A stretch of DNA of 64,000 bases from Arenibaculum pallidiluteum. GTDB taxonomy: Bacteria > Pseudomonadota > Alphaproteobacteria > Azospirillales > Azospirillaceae. Shown in pieces: positions 25,878 to 34,568 of this stretch. Below the pieces are notes generated by a model that saw nothing but the letters and a program-made list of their open reading frames with translations, was not told where the DNA came from and did no database searches. The stretch spans positions 72,466 through 136,465 of the forward strand of contig NZ_JAFIQU010000019.1 in NCBI RefSeq assembly GCF_017355985.1, written 5' to 3'. Position 1 is the stretch's first letter; each line of letters opens with the position of its first letter. The position numbers and the translations under genes were made by a program.

Positions 25878-26060
25878 TCAGCGGCTCTGCGGCCCGCGCT
25901 CGAGGCCGGGCCGCCGCTCTTGGTGCTCGGGCGGGGCGGGCGGGATCTCGGCGGGGTCGTAGCGCTCGTCCCATTGCTGGACCGGCTGGGGCATCATCCC
26001 GTCGGGCGCCGGCTTCGGGGTGGCGGGCGGTACAGGCTCGTCGGCAGGGGCTTGCGTCAT
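25878..26060 (-). CDS. small proline-rich hypothetical protein
   Basis: A 60-residue product rich in Pro, Glu and Gln (PVPPATPKPAPDG; PAEIPPAPPEHQERRP). The ATG at 26060 is preceded by GAGG at five bases, and the gene follows the DUF6064 gene on the same strand by about 50 bases. It has no recognisable domain and is likely disordered. Coding status rests on the ribosome binding site and placement only. Confidence 0.4.
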   Translation of the reverse strand: MTQAPADEPVPPATPKPAPDGMMPQPVQQWDERYDPAEIPPAPPEHQERRPGLERGPQSR

Positions 26061-26109
26061 GGCGGCCTCGAATTCGGCATCATGCCCCTGCAACCCCGCA
26101 CGCGCGGAT

Positions 26110-26826
26110 TCATCCCGCGGCTGTGCCGCGCCGCCCTCCGAAACTCCGCGCGAGCGCCGCGGACAAGGACAGCACTCCTACGGCGGGCATCAGCACCGCA
26201 TCGGGCGCCTCCATGGCCCAGAGCGTCGCACCGCTGATCGCACACCAGAGAAGCGGGATCGCAAGCATCTCCCACCGGATCCGCTTTGCCGCGACGAGGA
26301 CGCCCAGCGTCGCCGTAACCGTGGGGTCGGGCGCCATGCCGAACAGCTCGGCTTCGGCAAGGGCGCGCCCGGCGAGAGGGCCCGCCAGCGGCTGGAGCAG
26401 GAGCGCGAACAGCACGAGCCCGATGCCGAGCGCGCGCGGCCATCCCATATCCGTGCCTCCCTGCCCCGTCCAGCCCGGTCCCGTGGCAGGCGGGATCCGG
26501 TTCCCGAGCGCGCCGAGCACCAGCAGCAGCACCGCCTCGGCCACGAAGCCGGCCGCAATGTAGCCTGCGCCCCAATTGATCGTGGCGTAGCGGACCAGGA
26601 GGAAGGTCCAGGCGACCCACAGCCAGTGGGCTGCAAGGCCCGCGGCCAGCGCACGGCCATGCCAGGAAGCCGGCCGGACGAGCATCCAGACCCCCGCCAG
26701 CCCCAGTGCCAGCGCGAGCAGATGCGCCGGCCACAGCGCCGCATTGTGGAGCGCGAAGAGGCGGTAGTAGGTCCGCGGCGAGAAGAGCAGGAAGTCCGAG
26801 AGCGCGTAGGTCCACCACTCCGACAT
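26110..26826 (-). CDS. DUF6064-like integral membrane protein
   Basis: A 238-residue membrane protein with about seven hydrophobic segments. The N-terminal pattern FSPRTYYRLFALHNAALWPAH matches the DUF6064 family as I remember it (core RLFALHNAALWPAH). Function unknown. Its ATG overlaps the stop codon of the aldo/keto reductase gene by one base (TGATG), so translation is coupled and the two products may act together at the membrane. Confidence 0.7.
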   Translation of the reverse strand: MSEWWTYALSDFLLFSPRTYYRLFALHNAALWPAHLLALALGLAGVWMLVRPASWHGRALAAGLAAHWLWVAWTFLLVRYATINWGAGYIAAGFVAEAVLLLVLGALGNRIPPATGPGWTGQGGTDMGWPRALGIGLVLFALLLQPLAGPLAGRALAEAELFGMAPDPTVTATLGVLVAAKRIRWEMLAIPLLWCAISGATLWAMEAPDAVLMPAVGVLSLSAALARSFGGRRGTAAG

Positions 26827-27767
26827 CAGAGCGTCCCGAACAGGTCGGCGATGCGCCGGCGCATGACTGCGTCCGGCAGCGCGCCGCGCGCCGCCGCCAG
26901 GTTCTCACGCACATGGGCGACGCTGGTGGTGGCGGGGATCGCGCAGGTGACGGTCTCGTGGCCAAGGATGAACTTGAGCGAAAGCTGCGCCCAGCTCTGG
27001 CAGCCGATCTCGGCGGCCCAGGGCGGCAGCGGCCGGCGGCCGATCCGCCGGAGCAGCGCTCCCTGCTGGAACGGGCGGTTCACGATCACGCCCATCCCGC
27101 GTTCCCGGGCGAGCGGCAGGATCCGCTCCTCAACCTCACGATCGACGGGGTTGTAGGTGACCTGCACGAAGTCGAGCGGCTGCGCGCGCATGATCCGCTC
27201 GAACTCGGCATGACGGCGCCCTTCCGACGTCGTGATCCCGACATAGCGCAGGCGCCCTTCCGCTTTCATCGCGAACAGGGTCTCCAGGTGCTCCTCCCAC
27301 GAAAGCAGGTTGTGCACCTGAAGGAGGTCGAAGCGGGAAACGCCCCAGAGCCTGCGCGACTCCTCGATCTGCGCCGGCCCGCGCGAGCCCGAAGAGATCC
27401 AGACTTTGTCCGCCGAGAATGGCGCGGCGGCGCCGAGACGGCCGAGCGCATGGCCGATCACTGCCTGGGACGAGCCGTACATCGGGGAGGAATCGATCAT
27501 CCGGCCCCCGCCCTCGAAGAATGCCTGCACCACCTCGACGCAGGCGTCCCGCGCCTCGGCATCCTCGCCGACATTGAAGGTGATCCAGGTCCCGAGCCCG
27601 ACCGCCGGGACGAGTTCCCCCGAGGACGGGATCGCGCGCGCAAGCACGGTGCCGGGCTCGGTCCTGGCAAGGGCGCGCGGCGCCAGGGCGGCAGCCCCTG
27701 CCGCGACGCCCGTGGCGGCAAGGCCGGCAAGCAGGGCGCGGCGGTCGAGCGACATGAAACGATCCAT
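26826..27767 (-). CDS. Tat-exported aldo/keto reductase
   Basis: A 313-residue NADPH-dependent oxidoreductase fold. The N-terminus SLDRRALLAGLAATGVAAGA is a twin-arginine signal, with cleavage near ALARTEP, so the protein should act in the periplasm. The catalytic tetrad is visible: Tyr in SSPMYGSSQ, Lys in ADKVWISS, His in LLQVHNL and an upstream Asp. Export is odd for this family because NADPH is cytoplasmic; some members are carried folded with cofactor. GGAGG six bases before the ATG at 27767 decides the start. First gene of a three-gene operon with the DUF6064 and proline-rich proteins. Confidence 0.8.
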   Translation of the reverse strand: MDRFMSLDRRALLAGLAATGVAAGAAALAPRALARTEPGTVLARAIPSSGELVPAVGLGTWITFNVGEDAEARDACVEVVQAFFEGGGRMIDSSPMYGSSQAVIGHALGRLGAAAPFSADKVWISSGSRGPAQIEESRRLWGVSRFDLLQVHNLLSWEEHLETLFAMKAEGRLRYVGITTSEGRRHAEFERIMRAQPLDFVQVTYNPVDREVEERILPLARERGMGVIVNRPFQQGALLRRIGRRPLPPWAAEIGCQSWAQLSLKFILGHETVTCAIPATTSVAHVRENLAAARGALPDAVMRRRIADLFGTL

Positions 27768-28177
27768 CGACGTCCTCCGATGCGCGGGAAGGCTGATTCG
27801 CGGGATCGGACGGCGCCTCGTCACAATTTCGCCGGTCCTCCCGCGGACAGAGATGGTGGGGTTGCCCCGCCATCAGAAGATGGGAGCTTTCCGGAACGTG
27901 CAGACGTCATGGAGAGGCCGAGTCGTGCTGCAGCGCCACATTTCCTCCATTTTAACCATTGCGGCATAATTTGAAGTTCAGGCGCAATGCCGCCTGCGAA
28001 ATAAAATCAGATCACCATTAGATGGCCTGCCGAACAGTGTCACTTCCCACAGTCAGCCTTTATGTTGCGCCGCAGCAACGGAAGGAACGGCTTAGGATTT
28101 TCTTTTCGCGCCCCCCCTGCTTATAGGACCCGGGAAGAGTTATATGAGGCAGGACGCACCCATCTGGAGCGATGAAC
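27768..28177 (+). other. 410-bp intergenic region with three stem-loops and lower GC
   Basis: No gene is seen here. Three inverted repeats stand out. GATGGTGGGG (27852-27861) pairs with CCCCGCCATC (27865-27874); its one non-Watson-Crick position becomes a G-U pair only in a plus-strand transcript. GCGGCAT (27961-27967) pairs with ATGCCGC (27987-27993). GTTGC (28064-28068) pairs with GCAAC (28075-28079). From about 27950 to 28100 the GC content drops well below the surroundings. It could be a structured leader of the DUF1127 gene or a separate small RNA, with divergent promoters for both flanking operons. Confidence 0.5.
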
Positions 28178-28402
28178 ATGGCAACGACCTTCACTGCTGA
28201 TACGACCCTTTCCCATGGCGGAACCGGTAGCCGGTCCACCAAGAGCGGCTGGCTGCGGCGTGCTCTCCACGCGATGGTGATCGCGCGCACCGAGCAGGCC
28301 TTCCACAGCCTCGATGACCGGACCCTGGCCCATCTCGGCCTGACCCGGGCGGAGATCCCGACGCGGGCCCGCGAAATCCACGAAGGTTTCCGCGGCGACT
28401 GA
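28178..28402 (+). CDS. DUF1127-domain small protein
   Basis: A 74-residue basic protein. The C-terminal half SLDDRTLAHLGLTRAEIPTRARE is the DUF1127 pattern (Leu-x-x-Leu-Ser-Asp-x-x-Leu-x-x-x-Gly-Leu-x-Arg-x-x-Ile). Alphaproteobacterial DUF1127 proteins are small, often stress-induced, and include the RNA-binding protein CcaF1 of Rhodobacter sphaeroides. The ATG at 28178 is seven bases after GGAG; an ATG at 28172 is too close. A paralogue follows 108 bases downstream. Confidence 0.75.
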   Translation: MATTFTADTTLSHGGTGSRSTKSGWLRRALHAMVIARTEQAFHSLDDRTLAHLGLTRAEIPTRAREIHEGFRGD

Positions 28403-28403
28403 A

Positions 28404-28465
28404 CCGTCCGCGCGCCGCCATCCGCCTCGACGCGGACGGCGGAAAGGCCGTGGCCCCAGGGGCCA
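28404..28465 (+). terminator. two hairpins between the tandem DUF1127 genes
   Basis: CCGTCCGCG (28404-28412) pairs perfectly with CGCGGACGG (28431-28439), starting directly after the stop codon, with an 18-base C-rich loop. A second hairpin TGGCCC (28451-28456) with GGGCCA (28460-28465) follows. There is no T-run. They may terminate partially, protect the mRNA or be released as a 3'-UTR-derived small RNA. Confidence 0.55.
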
Positions 28466-28510
28466 TGGTAGGGAGAGAAGCGCCGCCCGAACGCATTAAG
28501 GAGCGGCACC

Positions 28511-28777
28511 ATGCCTATCACGAACTCGATTCAGCCAAGCCTTGCCGGTTTTCCGGCCGCACCCCAGCAGGCAACGCGCGCCCGGCAGGAGTCACCGCAC
28601 CGGTCGCTCGGCGGCACCGTGCTTGCCGGCCTCGCCGCCATCATCGAGGGCCTTGCCGCCTATCGGCGCTGGACCTCGCTGAACGCGCTCAGCGATGCCG
28701 AACTCGCCCGCAGGGGCCTCGACCGGCGCGACATCGCCCGGCACGCGATCCTCGGACCCATCGGCGGCCAAGCCTAA
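28511..28777 (+). CDS. second DUF1127-domain small protein
   Basis: An 88-residue protein whose C-terminal part ALSDAELARRGLDRRDIARHAI is DUF1127-like, preceded by a helix GLAAIIEGLAAYRRW and a polar N-terminus. A clear AAGGAG lies seven bases before the ATG. It differs clearly in sequence from the upstream paralogue, so the duplication is old. Probably co-transcribed with it. Confidence 0.75.
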   Translation: MPITNSIQPSLAGFPAAPQQATRARQESPHRSLGGTVLAGLAAIIEGLAAYRRWTSLNALSDAELARRGLDRRDIARHAILGPIGGQA

Positions 28778-28795
28778 GGGCGCGTCCTTGCGCCC
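28778..28795 (+). terminator. hairpin directly after the second DUF1127 gene
   Basis: GGGCGC (28778-28783) pairs with GCGCCC (28790-28795) around six bases, beginning at the base after the TAA stop. No strong T-run follows. Confidence 0.5.
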
Positions 28796-28846
28796 CGCTA
28801 TGCCGGAACCGCCCATACGCCTTCCCGTGTCCCAGGACGGAACACC

Positions 28847-29401
28847 ATGCATGTCTTCCGCAAGCTTCTCCCCGCGGAGCGGTCGAAGCTGCGCGACCAC
28901 CTGCTGAGACTTTCAGCACCGGACCGGCTGCTCCGCTTCTCTGGCACGATCGGCGATGCCTCCGTCGCGGCCTACTGCGACTCCCTGGACTGGGGCAGCG
29001 GCCATGTCGTCGGCGTCTTCGTCGACGGGGTGCTTCGCGGCGTCGCCGATCTGCGCCTCGAATCCGGATTCCTGCCGAGCTGGGGCGAGATCGCCCTGTC
29101 GGTCGAGACGCCTTGGCAGAAGCAGGGCGTCGGGACCGAGCTGATGCGCTACGCCCTCGTCGTCGCGCGCAATCGCGGCGTCCGCAAGGTGCTCTGCATC
29201 TGCCGGCCCGAGAACCTGCCCATGCAGCGCCTCGCACGGAAGTTCGGGGCCACCCTGCGCCGCGAGGAGGACGAGGTGATCGCCGACATCCCCGTGCCCG
29301 TGGGAACCTATCTGACGCTCTGCGCCGAGGCGGCGACCGAGGGCCTCGGCCTCGTCGGCGCGTGGTTCGACGGGCTGACGCCGCGCCCGCAGGCGGCGTG
29401 A
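28847..29401 (+). CDS. GNAT-family N-acetyltransferase
   Basis: A 184-residue acetyltransferase. The acetyl-CoA binding region is SVETPWQKQGVGTELMRYAL (about residues 85-104), with the QxxGxG/A core QKQGVGT. The downstream segment RPENLPMQRLARKFGA is the usual helix after strand 5. The acceptor is unknown. It lies 69 bases after the second DUF1127 gene on the same strand. Confidence 0.8.
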   Translation: MHVFRKLLPAERSKLRDHLLRLSAPDRLLRFSGTIGDASVAAYCDSLDWGSGHVVGVFVDGVLRGVADLRLESGFLPSWGEIALSVETPWQKQGVGTELMRYALVVARNRGVRKVLCICRPENLPMQRLARKFGATLRREEDEVIADIPVPVGTYLTLCAEAATEGLGLVGAWFDGLTPRPQAA

Positions 29402-29456
29402 GCCGCCGGTAGCCAACCCCCTGGACAGAGTCGCACGGGGAGCCACCCGGAGCTTC

Positions 29457-30194
<738 letters not shown>

Positions 30195-30442
30195 CTCGGG
30201 CCCTTTCGGCGCGGGGGCTTCACGCCCTGGGGAACACTCTGCGGCGCCCACCGGCGCCGGGATGGGCCGCGCCTCAGCCCGCTGCGGCCGCGCTGAGGAT
30301 CCGCATGGACACGGTCCTGGCCAACGGGGCGCCCACTTGGAGCTGCCCGTCTCTCACATCCGAGCGCCGCTACGTCAGCGAACGCGTTGCAGCCGCGTCG
30401 ACCATCGGATCATGCTGAATACCCGGGAGCGAAGCTGCGCTC

Positions 30443-30465
30443 GTTGCAATCCGCCAGGCTGCAAC
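30443..30465 (-). terminator. hairpin after the glycerate kinase gene
   Basis: GTTGCA (30443-30448) and TGCAAC (30460-30465) can pair around 11 bases, three bases past the TAA stop on the transcribed strand. Weak candidate. The rest of the 274-bp gap up to the ThuA-like start shows nothing else I can name. Confidence 0.35.
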
Positions 30466-30468
30466 CCG

Positions 30469-31743
30469 TTACCTCCCGCGATCCTCGATTAGGATCGCAC
30501 GGAAGTCGTTCACGTTCGTCAGGGTCGGCCCCGTCACCACGCTGTCCCCCAGCGCTTCGAAAAAGCCGTGCCCGTCATTGGCATCCAGGCTGTCCCGAGG
30601 CCTGATGCCGAGGTCCCAGGCGCGGGAAAGGGAAGACGGGCCGAGATAAGCCCCGGCGATCTCCTCGATGCCGTCGACGCCGTCCGTGTCCCCTGCCAGC
30701 GCATGCACGCCAGGCTGGCCCCCAAGGGCTACACCCAGCGACAGCAGGAACTCGACGTTTCGGCCGCCCCGCCCATGACCGCGCACCGTCACAGTCGTCT
30801 CGCCGCCGGACAGCAGCACGCAAGGCGGGCTGAAGGGCTGACCGTGCCTCGCGACCTGGAGCGCGAGGCCGGCCATCACCTTGCCGACCTCCCGCGCCTC
30901 CCCTTCGAGGCCGTCACCCAGGATATGCGCCGCGTACCCGGCCTCGCGCGCCACCACGGCTGCGGCTTCTAGCGCCATCTGCGGTGTCGCGACGATGTGC
31001 GTCATGCAGTCGGCGAGGCGGGGATCGCCGGGCTTGACGCTCTCTCCTCGTCCGCTCTCCAGCACGTCCTGCACGTGGGGCGGCAGGGCGATGCCGTAGC
31101 GCCGGACGATGGCCAGCGCATCGGCGCAGGTGGTGGGATCCGCAACCGTTGGCCCCGAGGCGATGTCCATGGGATCGTCGCCGGGGACATCGGAGATCAG
31201 CAGCACCTTCATGCGGGCGGGCCGGCAGGCGGCGGCCAGGCGCCCACCTTTGACCGCCGAGAGGTGCCGCCGCACGCAGTTGATCTCGGATATGGTTGCC
31301 CCCGACCTGAGCAGGGCCCGGTTGACCTCCTGCTTGTCGGCAAGCGTCAGCCCGTCCAACGGAAGCGTCAGCAGCGCCGATCCACCGCCGGAGATCAGGC
31401 AGAGCACCAGGTCGTTCGGAGTCAGTCCTCGCACGAGCTCAAGGATCCGCCTCGTTGCGTTCAATCCGGCTTCGTCGGGCACTGGGTGGGCGGCCTCGAC
31501 GATCTCGACGCGCCTGCAGGGCACCCCATAGCCGTAGCGCGTGACGACGAGGCCCGAGAGATCGCCGGGCCAGGAATTCTCGACCGCCTGCGCCATGGCG
31601 GCCGACGCCTTGCCCGCGCCGATCACGACCAGGCGGCCTCGGGGAGCTTCGGGAAGATGCGGCGGGATGCAGTGGGCCGGCTGTGCCGCCTCGATCGAGG
31701 CGCGGAACATCCGCTGCAGAAGGTCGCGGGGTGCAACGCTCAT
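30469..31743 (-). CDS. gck: glycerate 2-kinase, MOFRL family (GckA/TtuD type)
   Basis: A 424-residue kinase that phosphorylates D-glycerate to 2-phosphoglycerate, feeding lower glycolysis. Visible marks are VIGAGKASAAMAQAVE near residue 39, LISGGGSALLTLP near residue 118, LLISDVPGDDPMDIASGPTV near residue 183 and the MOFRL part GGETTVTVRGHGRGGRNVEF near residue 310 with GDTDGVDG. The ATG at 31743 has GAGG upstream; the longer frame has no ribosome binding site. It follows the 2-hydroxyacid dehydrogenase gene by 10 bases, so the pair can turn hydroxypyruvate or glyoxylate-derived carbon into 2-phosphoglycerate. Confidence 0.88.
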   Translation of the reverse strand: MSVAPRDLLQRMFRASIEAAQPAHCIPPHLPEAPRGRLVVIGAGKASAAMAQAVENSWPGDLSGLVVTRYGYGVPCRRVEIVEAAHPVPDEAGLNATRRILELVRGLTPNDLVLCLISGGGSALLTLPLDGLTLADKQEVNRALLRSGATISEINCVRRHLSAVKGGRLAAACRPARMKVLLISDVPGDDPMDIASGPTVADPTTCADALAIVRRYGIALPPHVQDVLESGRGESVKPGDPRLADCMTHIVATPQMALEAAAVVAREAGYAAHILGDGLEGEAREVGKVMAGLALQVARHGQPFSPPCVLLSGGETTVTVRGHGRGGRNVEFLLSLGVALGGQPGVHALAGDTDGVDGIEEIAGAYLGPSSLSRAWDLGIRPRDSLDANDGHGFFEALGDSVVTGPTLTNVNDFRAILIEDRGR

Positions 31744-31753
31744 GCTTCGTCCC

Positions 31754-32701
31754 TCATCCGATCTCGGCTGCCAGGAACATCTCGAGCTCCCGCGACAGCA
31801 CCTCGGCGACACGCAGCTGCGCGGCCCGGCCGGCCCAGGCGACGTGGGGCGTCACGATGACGGAGGGAAGCTCAAGGATGGCGCGAACGGGATCGTCCGC
31901 GGCGATTGGTTCGGCCGCCAGGACGTCGAGCCCCACGCCCGACAGCCGCCCGGCCCGAACGGCCTCGACCAGGGCCGTGCCGTCCACCAGCGCTCCGCGC
32001 GCGGTATTCACCAGGATCGGTCGGCGTTCCATCAGCGCGAACTCCCGGGCGCCAAGCAGGTGGCGCGTCTCGGGCGTAAGCGGGCAGTGAAGCGAGATGA
32101 CATCAGCCGTCGCCAGGCCTTCGTCGAAGCGGATGCGGCCTTCAGCGGCTGGCGCGCCCTTGCGGCCCGCCGCCACGACATCCATTCCGAAGGCCCGCGC
32201 AAGCCGTCCGACCTCGCTGCCGATGGCGCCACCACCCACGAGCATGAGGCGCGATCCCGAGAGTTCCGCGATCGGGAAGTCGTGATAGCAGAACTGGCCG
32301 CTTTCCTCCCAGCGGCCCGCCAGGACGCTCTGGCGGTAGGCGACGATGTTGCGGCGGAGCGCGAGCACCAGGGCCAGGACGTGCTCGGCGACCGACGTCG
32401 CGCCGTAGCCCACGACGTTGCGTACCGGTATGCCGCGCCGGCGACAGGCCTCCAGGTCCACATTGTCGGTGCCCGTCGCCGCGACAAGCACGAGCCGCAG
32501 GCCCGGAGCCTGTTCGATGACTGGGTGATCGAGCCGGACCTTGTTGACGATGACCACGGTCGCATCGCGGATGCGCCCAGCTGCCTCGGAGTGGCTGGTC
32601 GCGTCGTATTCGCGCCACTCATGGGGCGTCGAGGGCCGAAGCAGGGCGACGTCGGGAGCCAGTGTGCCCCGGTCCAGGAAGACGATCACCGGCTTTGTCA
32701 T
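31754..32701 (-). CDS. D-2-hydroxyacid dehydrogenase (hydroxypyruvate/glyoxylate reductase type)
   Basis: A 315-residue NAD(P)-dependent reductase. The nucleotide fold motif is VGGGAIGSEVGRLARAFG near residue 145. Catalytic residues are in place: Arg in VNTARGALVDG, Glu in LAAEP and His in TPHVAWAG. Next to glycerate kinase, the best guess is reduction of hydroxypyruvate to glycerate. The ATG at 32701 lacks a good ribosome binding site at close range (GGAG about 14 bases upstream). First gene of the leftward arm of the LysR-linked divergent cluster. Confidence 0.85.
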   Translation of the reverse strand: MTKPVIVFLDRGTLAPDVALLRPSTPHEWREYDATSHSEAAGRIRDATVVIVNKVRLDHPVIEQAPGLRLVLVAATGTDNVDLEACRRRGIPVRNVVGYGATSVAEHVLALVLALRRNIVAYRQSVLAGRWEESGQFCYHDFPIAELSGSRLMLVGGGAIGSEVGRLARAFGMDVVAAGRKGAPAAEGRIRFDEGLATADVISLHCPLTPETRHLLGAREFALMERRPILVNTARGALVDGTALVEAVRAGRLSGVGLDVLAAEPIAADDPVRAILELPSVIVTPHVAWAGRAAQLRVAEVLSRELEMFLAAEIG

Positions 32702-32783
32702 GGCGGAAGGCGAACTCCTGTCTGATTGGCACCCGGCCGGCACCTCAGGCCGGACTGCGCGAGAACGGGCGCCGCCCGGGTCG

Positions 32784-32881
32784 AGCTATAGGCTTAACCG
32801 CGGGGCTTCGGCGGAAGCTATAGGATTTTCCTTCATTGATGGCATCAAAAACAGATTTCTTTAACGTGCGAACATTCGAAT
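32784..32881. promoter_or_regulatory. divergent control region with LysR-type box and direct repeats
   Basis: The 355-bp gap between the divergent arms has no gene. TTGATG-G-CATCAA (32836-32848) is a perfect palindrome that fits the LysR-regulator T-N11-A box. AGCTATAGG occurs twice (32784-32792, 32816-32824), 32 bp apart, about three DNA turns, and both copies continue as NTTNNCC. ATTCGAAT lies at 32874-32881. The region is AT-rich from 32820 to 32880. The LysR gene closing the cluster (40711-41640) is the likely binder. Confidence 0.6.
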
Positions 32882-33056
32882 AGTCTTCGCTCAGTGGCAG
32901 CGCGCATGGAGCTTTCGGAGAAACGTGACTCCGAACGCTATCGTTGGGAACGCACTACGATCCTGAATAGCTTCGCCCTTCTGCGCCAGATAAACTCACA
33001 CTCAGCGGGCGGGCTTTATCAGTTCAAAGAGACGTATTCTGGATTCGGAGAGAATA

Positions 33057-34496
33057 ATGCCGTTCGATCAGATTCTGATCAACAACAACTGGGCAGCACC
33101 GGCGTCGAATGACACCATCGCCATGGTGAGCCCCAGCGATGGCAAGGAGATCGCGCGCATCGCCCGGGGTGGCGCCGAGGACGTGGACCGGGCCGTGCGC
33201 GCAGCACGTCGCGCGTTCGAGGGTGCCTGGGGCCAGATGCCGGCTCTCGAGCGGGGGCGGCTCCTATCGCGGCTGGGCCATGCGATCCTCGACCATGTCG
33301 ACGAGCTCACGCTCCTCGAGGCGAAGGACACCGGCAAGCCGCTCAAGCAGGCCCGTGCCGACATCATCAACACCGCCCGCTACTTCGAATTCTACGGCGG
33401 CGCCGCCGACAAGATCCACGGCGACACGATCCCCTTCCTCGACGGCTACACCGTCATGGTCCTGCGTGAGCCGCGCGGCGTCACCGGCCACATCATTCCC
33501 TGGAACTACCCGGCGCAGATGTTCGGCCGGACCCTTGGCCCCAGCCTCGCGGCCGGCAACGCCGCCGTCCTCAAGCCGGCGGAGGAAGCCTGCCTGTCCT
33601 GCATCCGCCTAACCGAGATCGCCCTCGAAGTCGGCTTCCCGCCCGGCACGATCAATCTGGTGACGGGCTACGGAGAAGAGGCAGGCGCCGCGCTGTCGAG
33701 CCATCCGGGCATCGACTTCCTGTCCTTCACGGGCTCGCCCGAAGTCGGTACGCTCGTCCAGAAGGCCGCCGCCGAGCATCATGTCCCCTGCGTGCTCGAG
33801 CTCGGCGGAAAGTCGCCCCAGATCGTCTTCGACGACGCGGACCGACGCCCCGCCATCGAGACGATCGTCAGCGCGATCACCCAGAACGCGGGCCAGACCT
33901 GCTCGGCCGGAAGCCGGGTCCTGGTCCAGCGCTCGATCTACGACGGGTTCATCGGCGAGCTTGCAGGCCGCTTCTCTTCCGTCCGCGTGGGGCCGCACGG
34001 CGCGGACCTCGATTGCGGTCCGGTGATCAGCGCCGTGCAGCGGGACCGCGTCCGCGGCTTCCTGGATCGTGCGCGAGCGGATGGCATTCCGGTCCTCGCG
34101 GAAGGGAACATCGCTCCGGACGCCCCCGACGGCGGCTACTACGTGAAGCCCACCCTGTTCGGGCCGGTCCCGCTCAAGAACTCGCTCGCCTGCGAGGAGG
34201 TCTTCGGTCCCGTCCTCTCCGCCATCCCTTTCGATGACGAGGCGGATGCGATCCGGATCGCGAACGGCACGGACTTCGGGCTCGTGGCCGGCATCTGGAC
34301 CAGCGATGGCGGCCGGCAGTTGCGACTGGCCCGGGCGATCCGCGCCGGTCAGGTCTTCGTCAACGGCTACGGCGCCGGTGGCGGCATCGAGCTGCCGTTC
34401 GGCGGCTTCAAGAAGAGCGGCCACGGCCGCGAGAAGGGCTTCGAGGCAATGCGCGAGTTCACCGTCGCGAAGACCGTCGTGCTCCGGCACGGCTGA
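33057..34496 (+). CDS. NAD(P)-dependent aldehyde dehydrogenase
   Basis: A 479-residue enzyme of the classical ALDH superfamily. Marks in order are the coenzyme-loop GHIIPWNYPAQMF near residue 145, general-base Glu in LELGGKSPQIVF near residue 248, catalytic Cys in NAGQTCSAGSR near residue 281, and the C-terminal LPFGGFKKSGHGREKG. It oxidises an aldehyde to an acid. Downstream alcohol dehydrogenase and CoA transferase genes suggest a chain alcohol to aldehyde to acid to CoA ester. GGAGAG four bases before the ATG marks the start. First gene of the rightward operon. Confidence 0.9.
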   Translation: MPFDQILINNNWAAPASNDTIAMVSPSDGKEIARIARGGAEDVDRAVRAARRAFEGAWGQMPALERGRLLSRLGHAILDHVDELTLLEAKDTGKPLKQARADIINTARYFEFYGGAADKIHGDTIPFLDGYTVMVLREPRGVTGHIIPWNYPAQMFGRTLGPSLAAGNAAVLKPAEEACLSCIRLTEIALEVGFPPGTINLVTGYGEEAGAALSSHPGIDFLSFTGSPEVGTLVQKAAAEHHVPCVLELGGKSPQIVFDDADRRPAIETIVSAITQNAGQTCSAGSRVLVQRSIYDGFIGELAGRFSSVRVGPHGADLDCGPVISAVQRDRVRGFLDRARADGIPVLAEGNIAPDAPDGGYYVKPTLFGPVPLKNSLACEEVFGPVLSAIPFDDEADAIRIANGTDFGLVAGIWTSDGGRQLRLARAIRAGQVFVNGYGAGGGIELPFGGFKKSGHGREKGFEAMREFTVAKTVVLRHG

Positions 34497-34568
34497 CGGC
34501 TGAGGCGCGGGCTCCGCGCCTCCGTCCCTAGACAGTCCCAGAACAAAAGAACCATGGAGGAATGCCCG

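Noticed and set aside
28080..28170. General-stress (EcfG-type) promoter GGAAC-N16/17-CGTT before the DUF1127 gene
   Set aside because: GGAAC occurs at about 28085, but no CGTT follows at the required distance.
28060..28521. Minus-strand ORF of 153 codons over the first DUF1127 gene
   Set aside because: The plus-strand DUF1127 frame has a domain match and a good ribosome binding site, while this frame has neither.
32894..33112. Plus-strand ORF of 72 codons in the LysR-linked control region
   Set aside because: No ribosome binding site, overlaps the aldehyde dehydrogenase start in another frame, and composition does not look coding.
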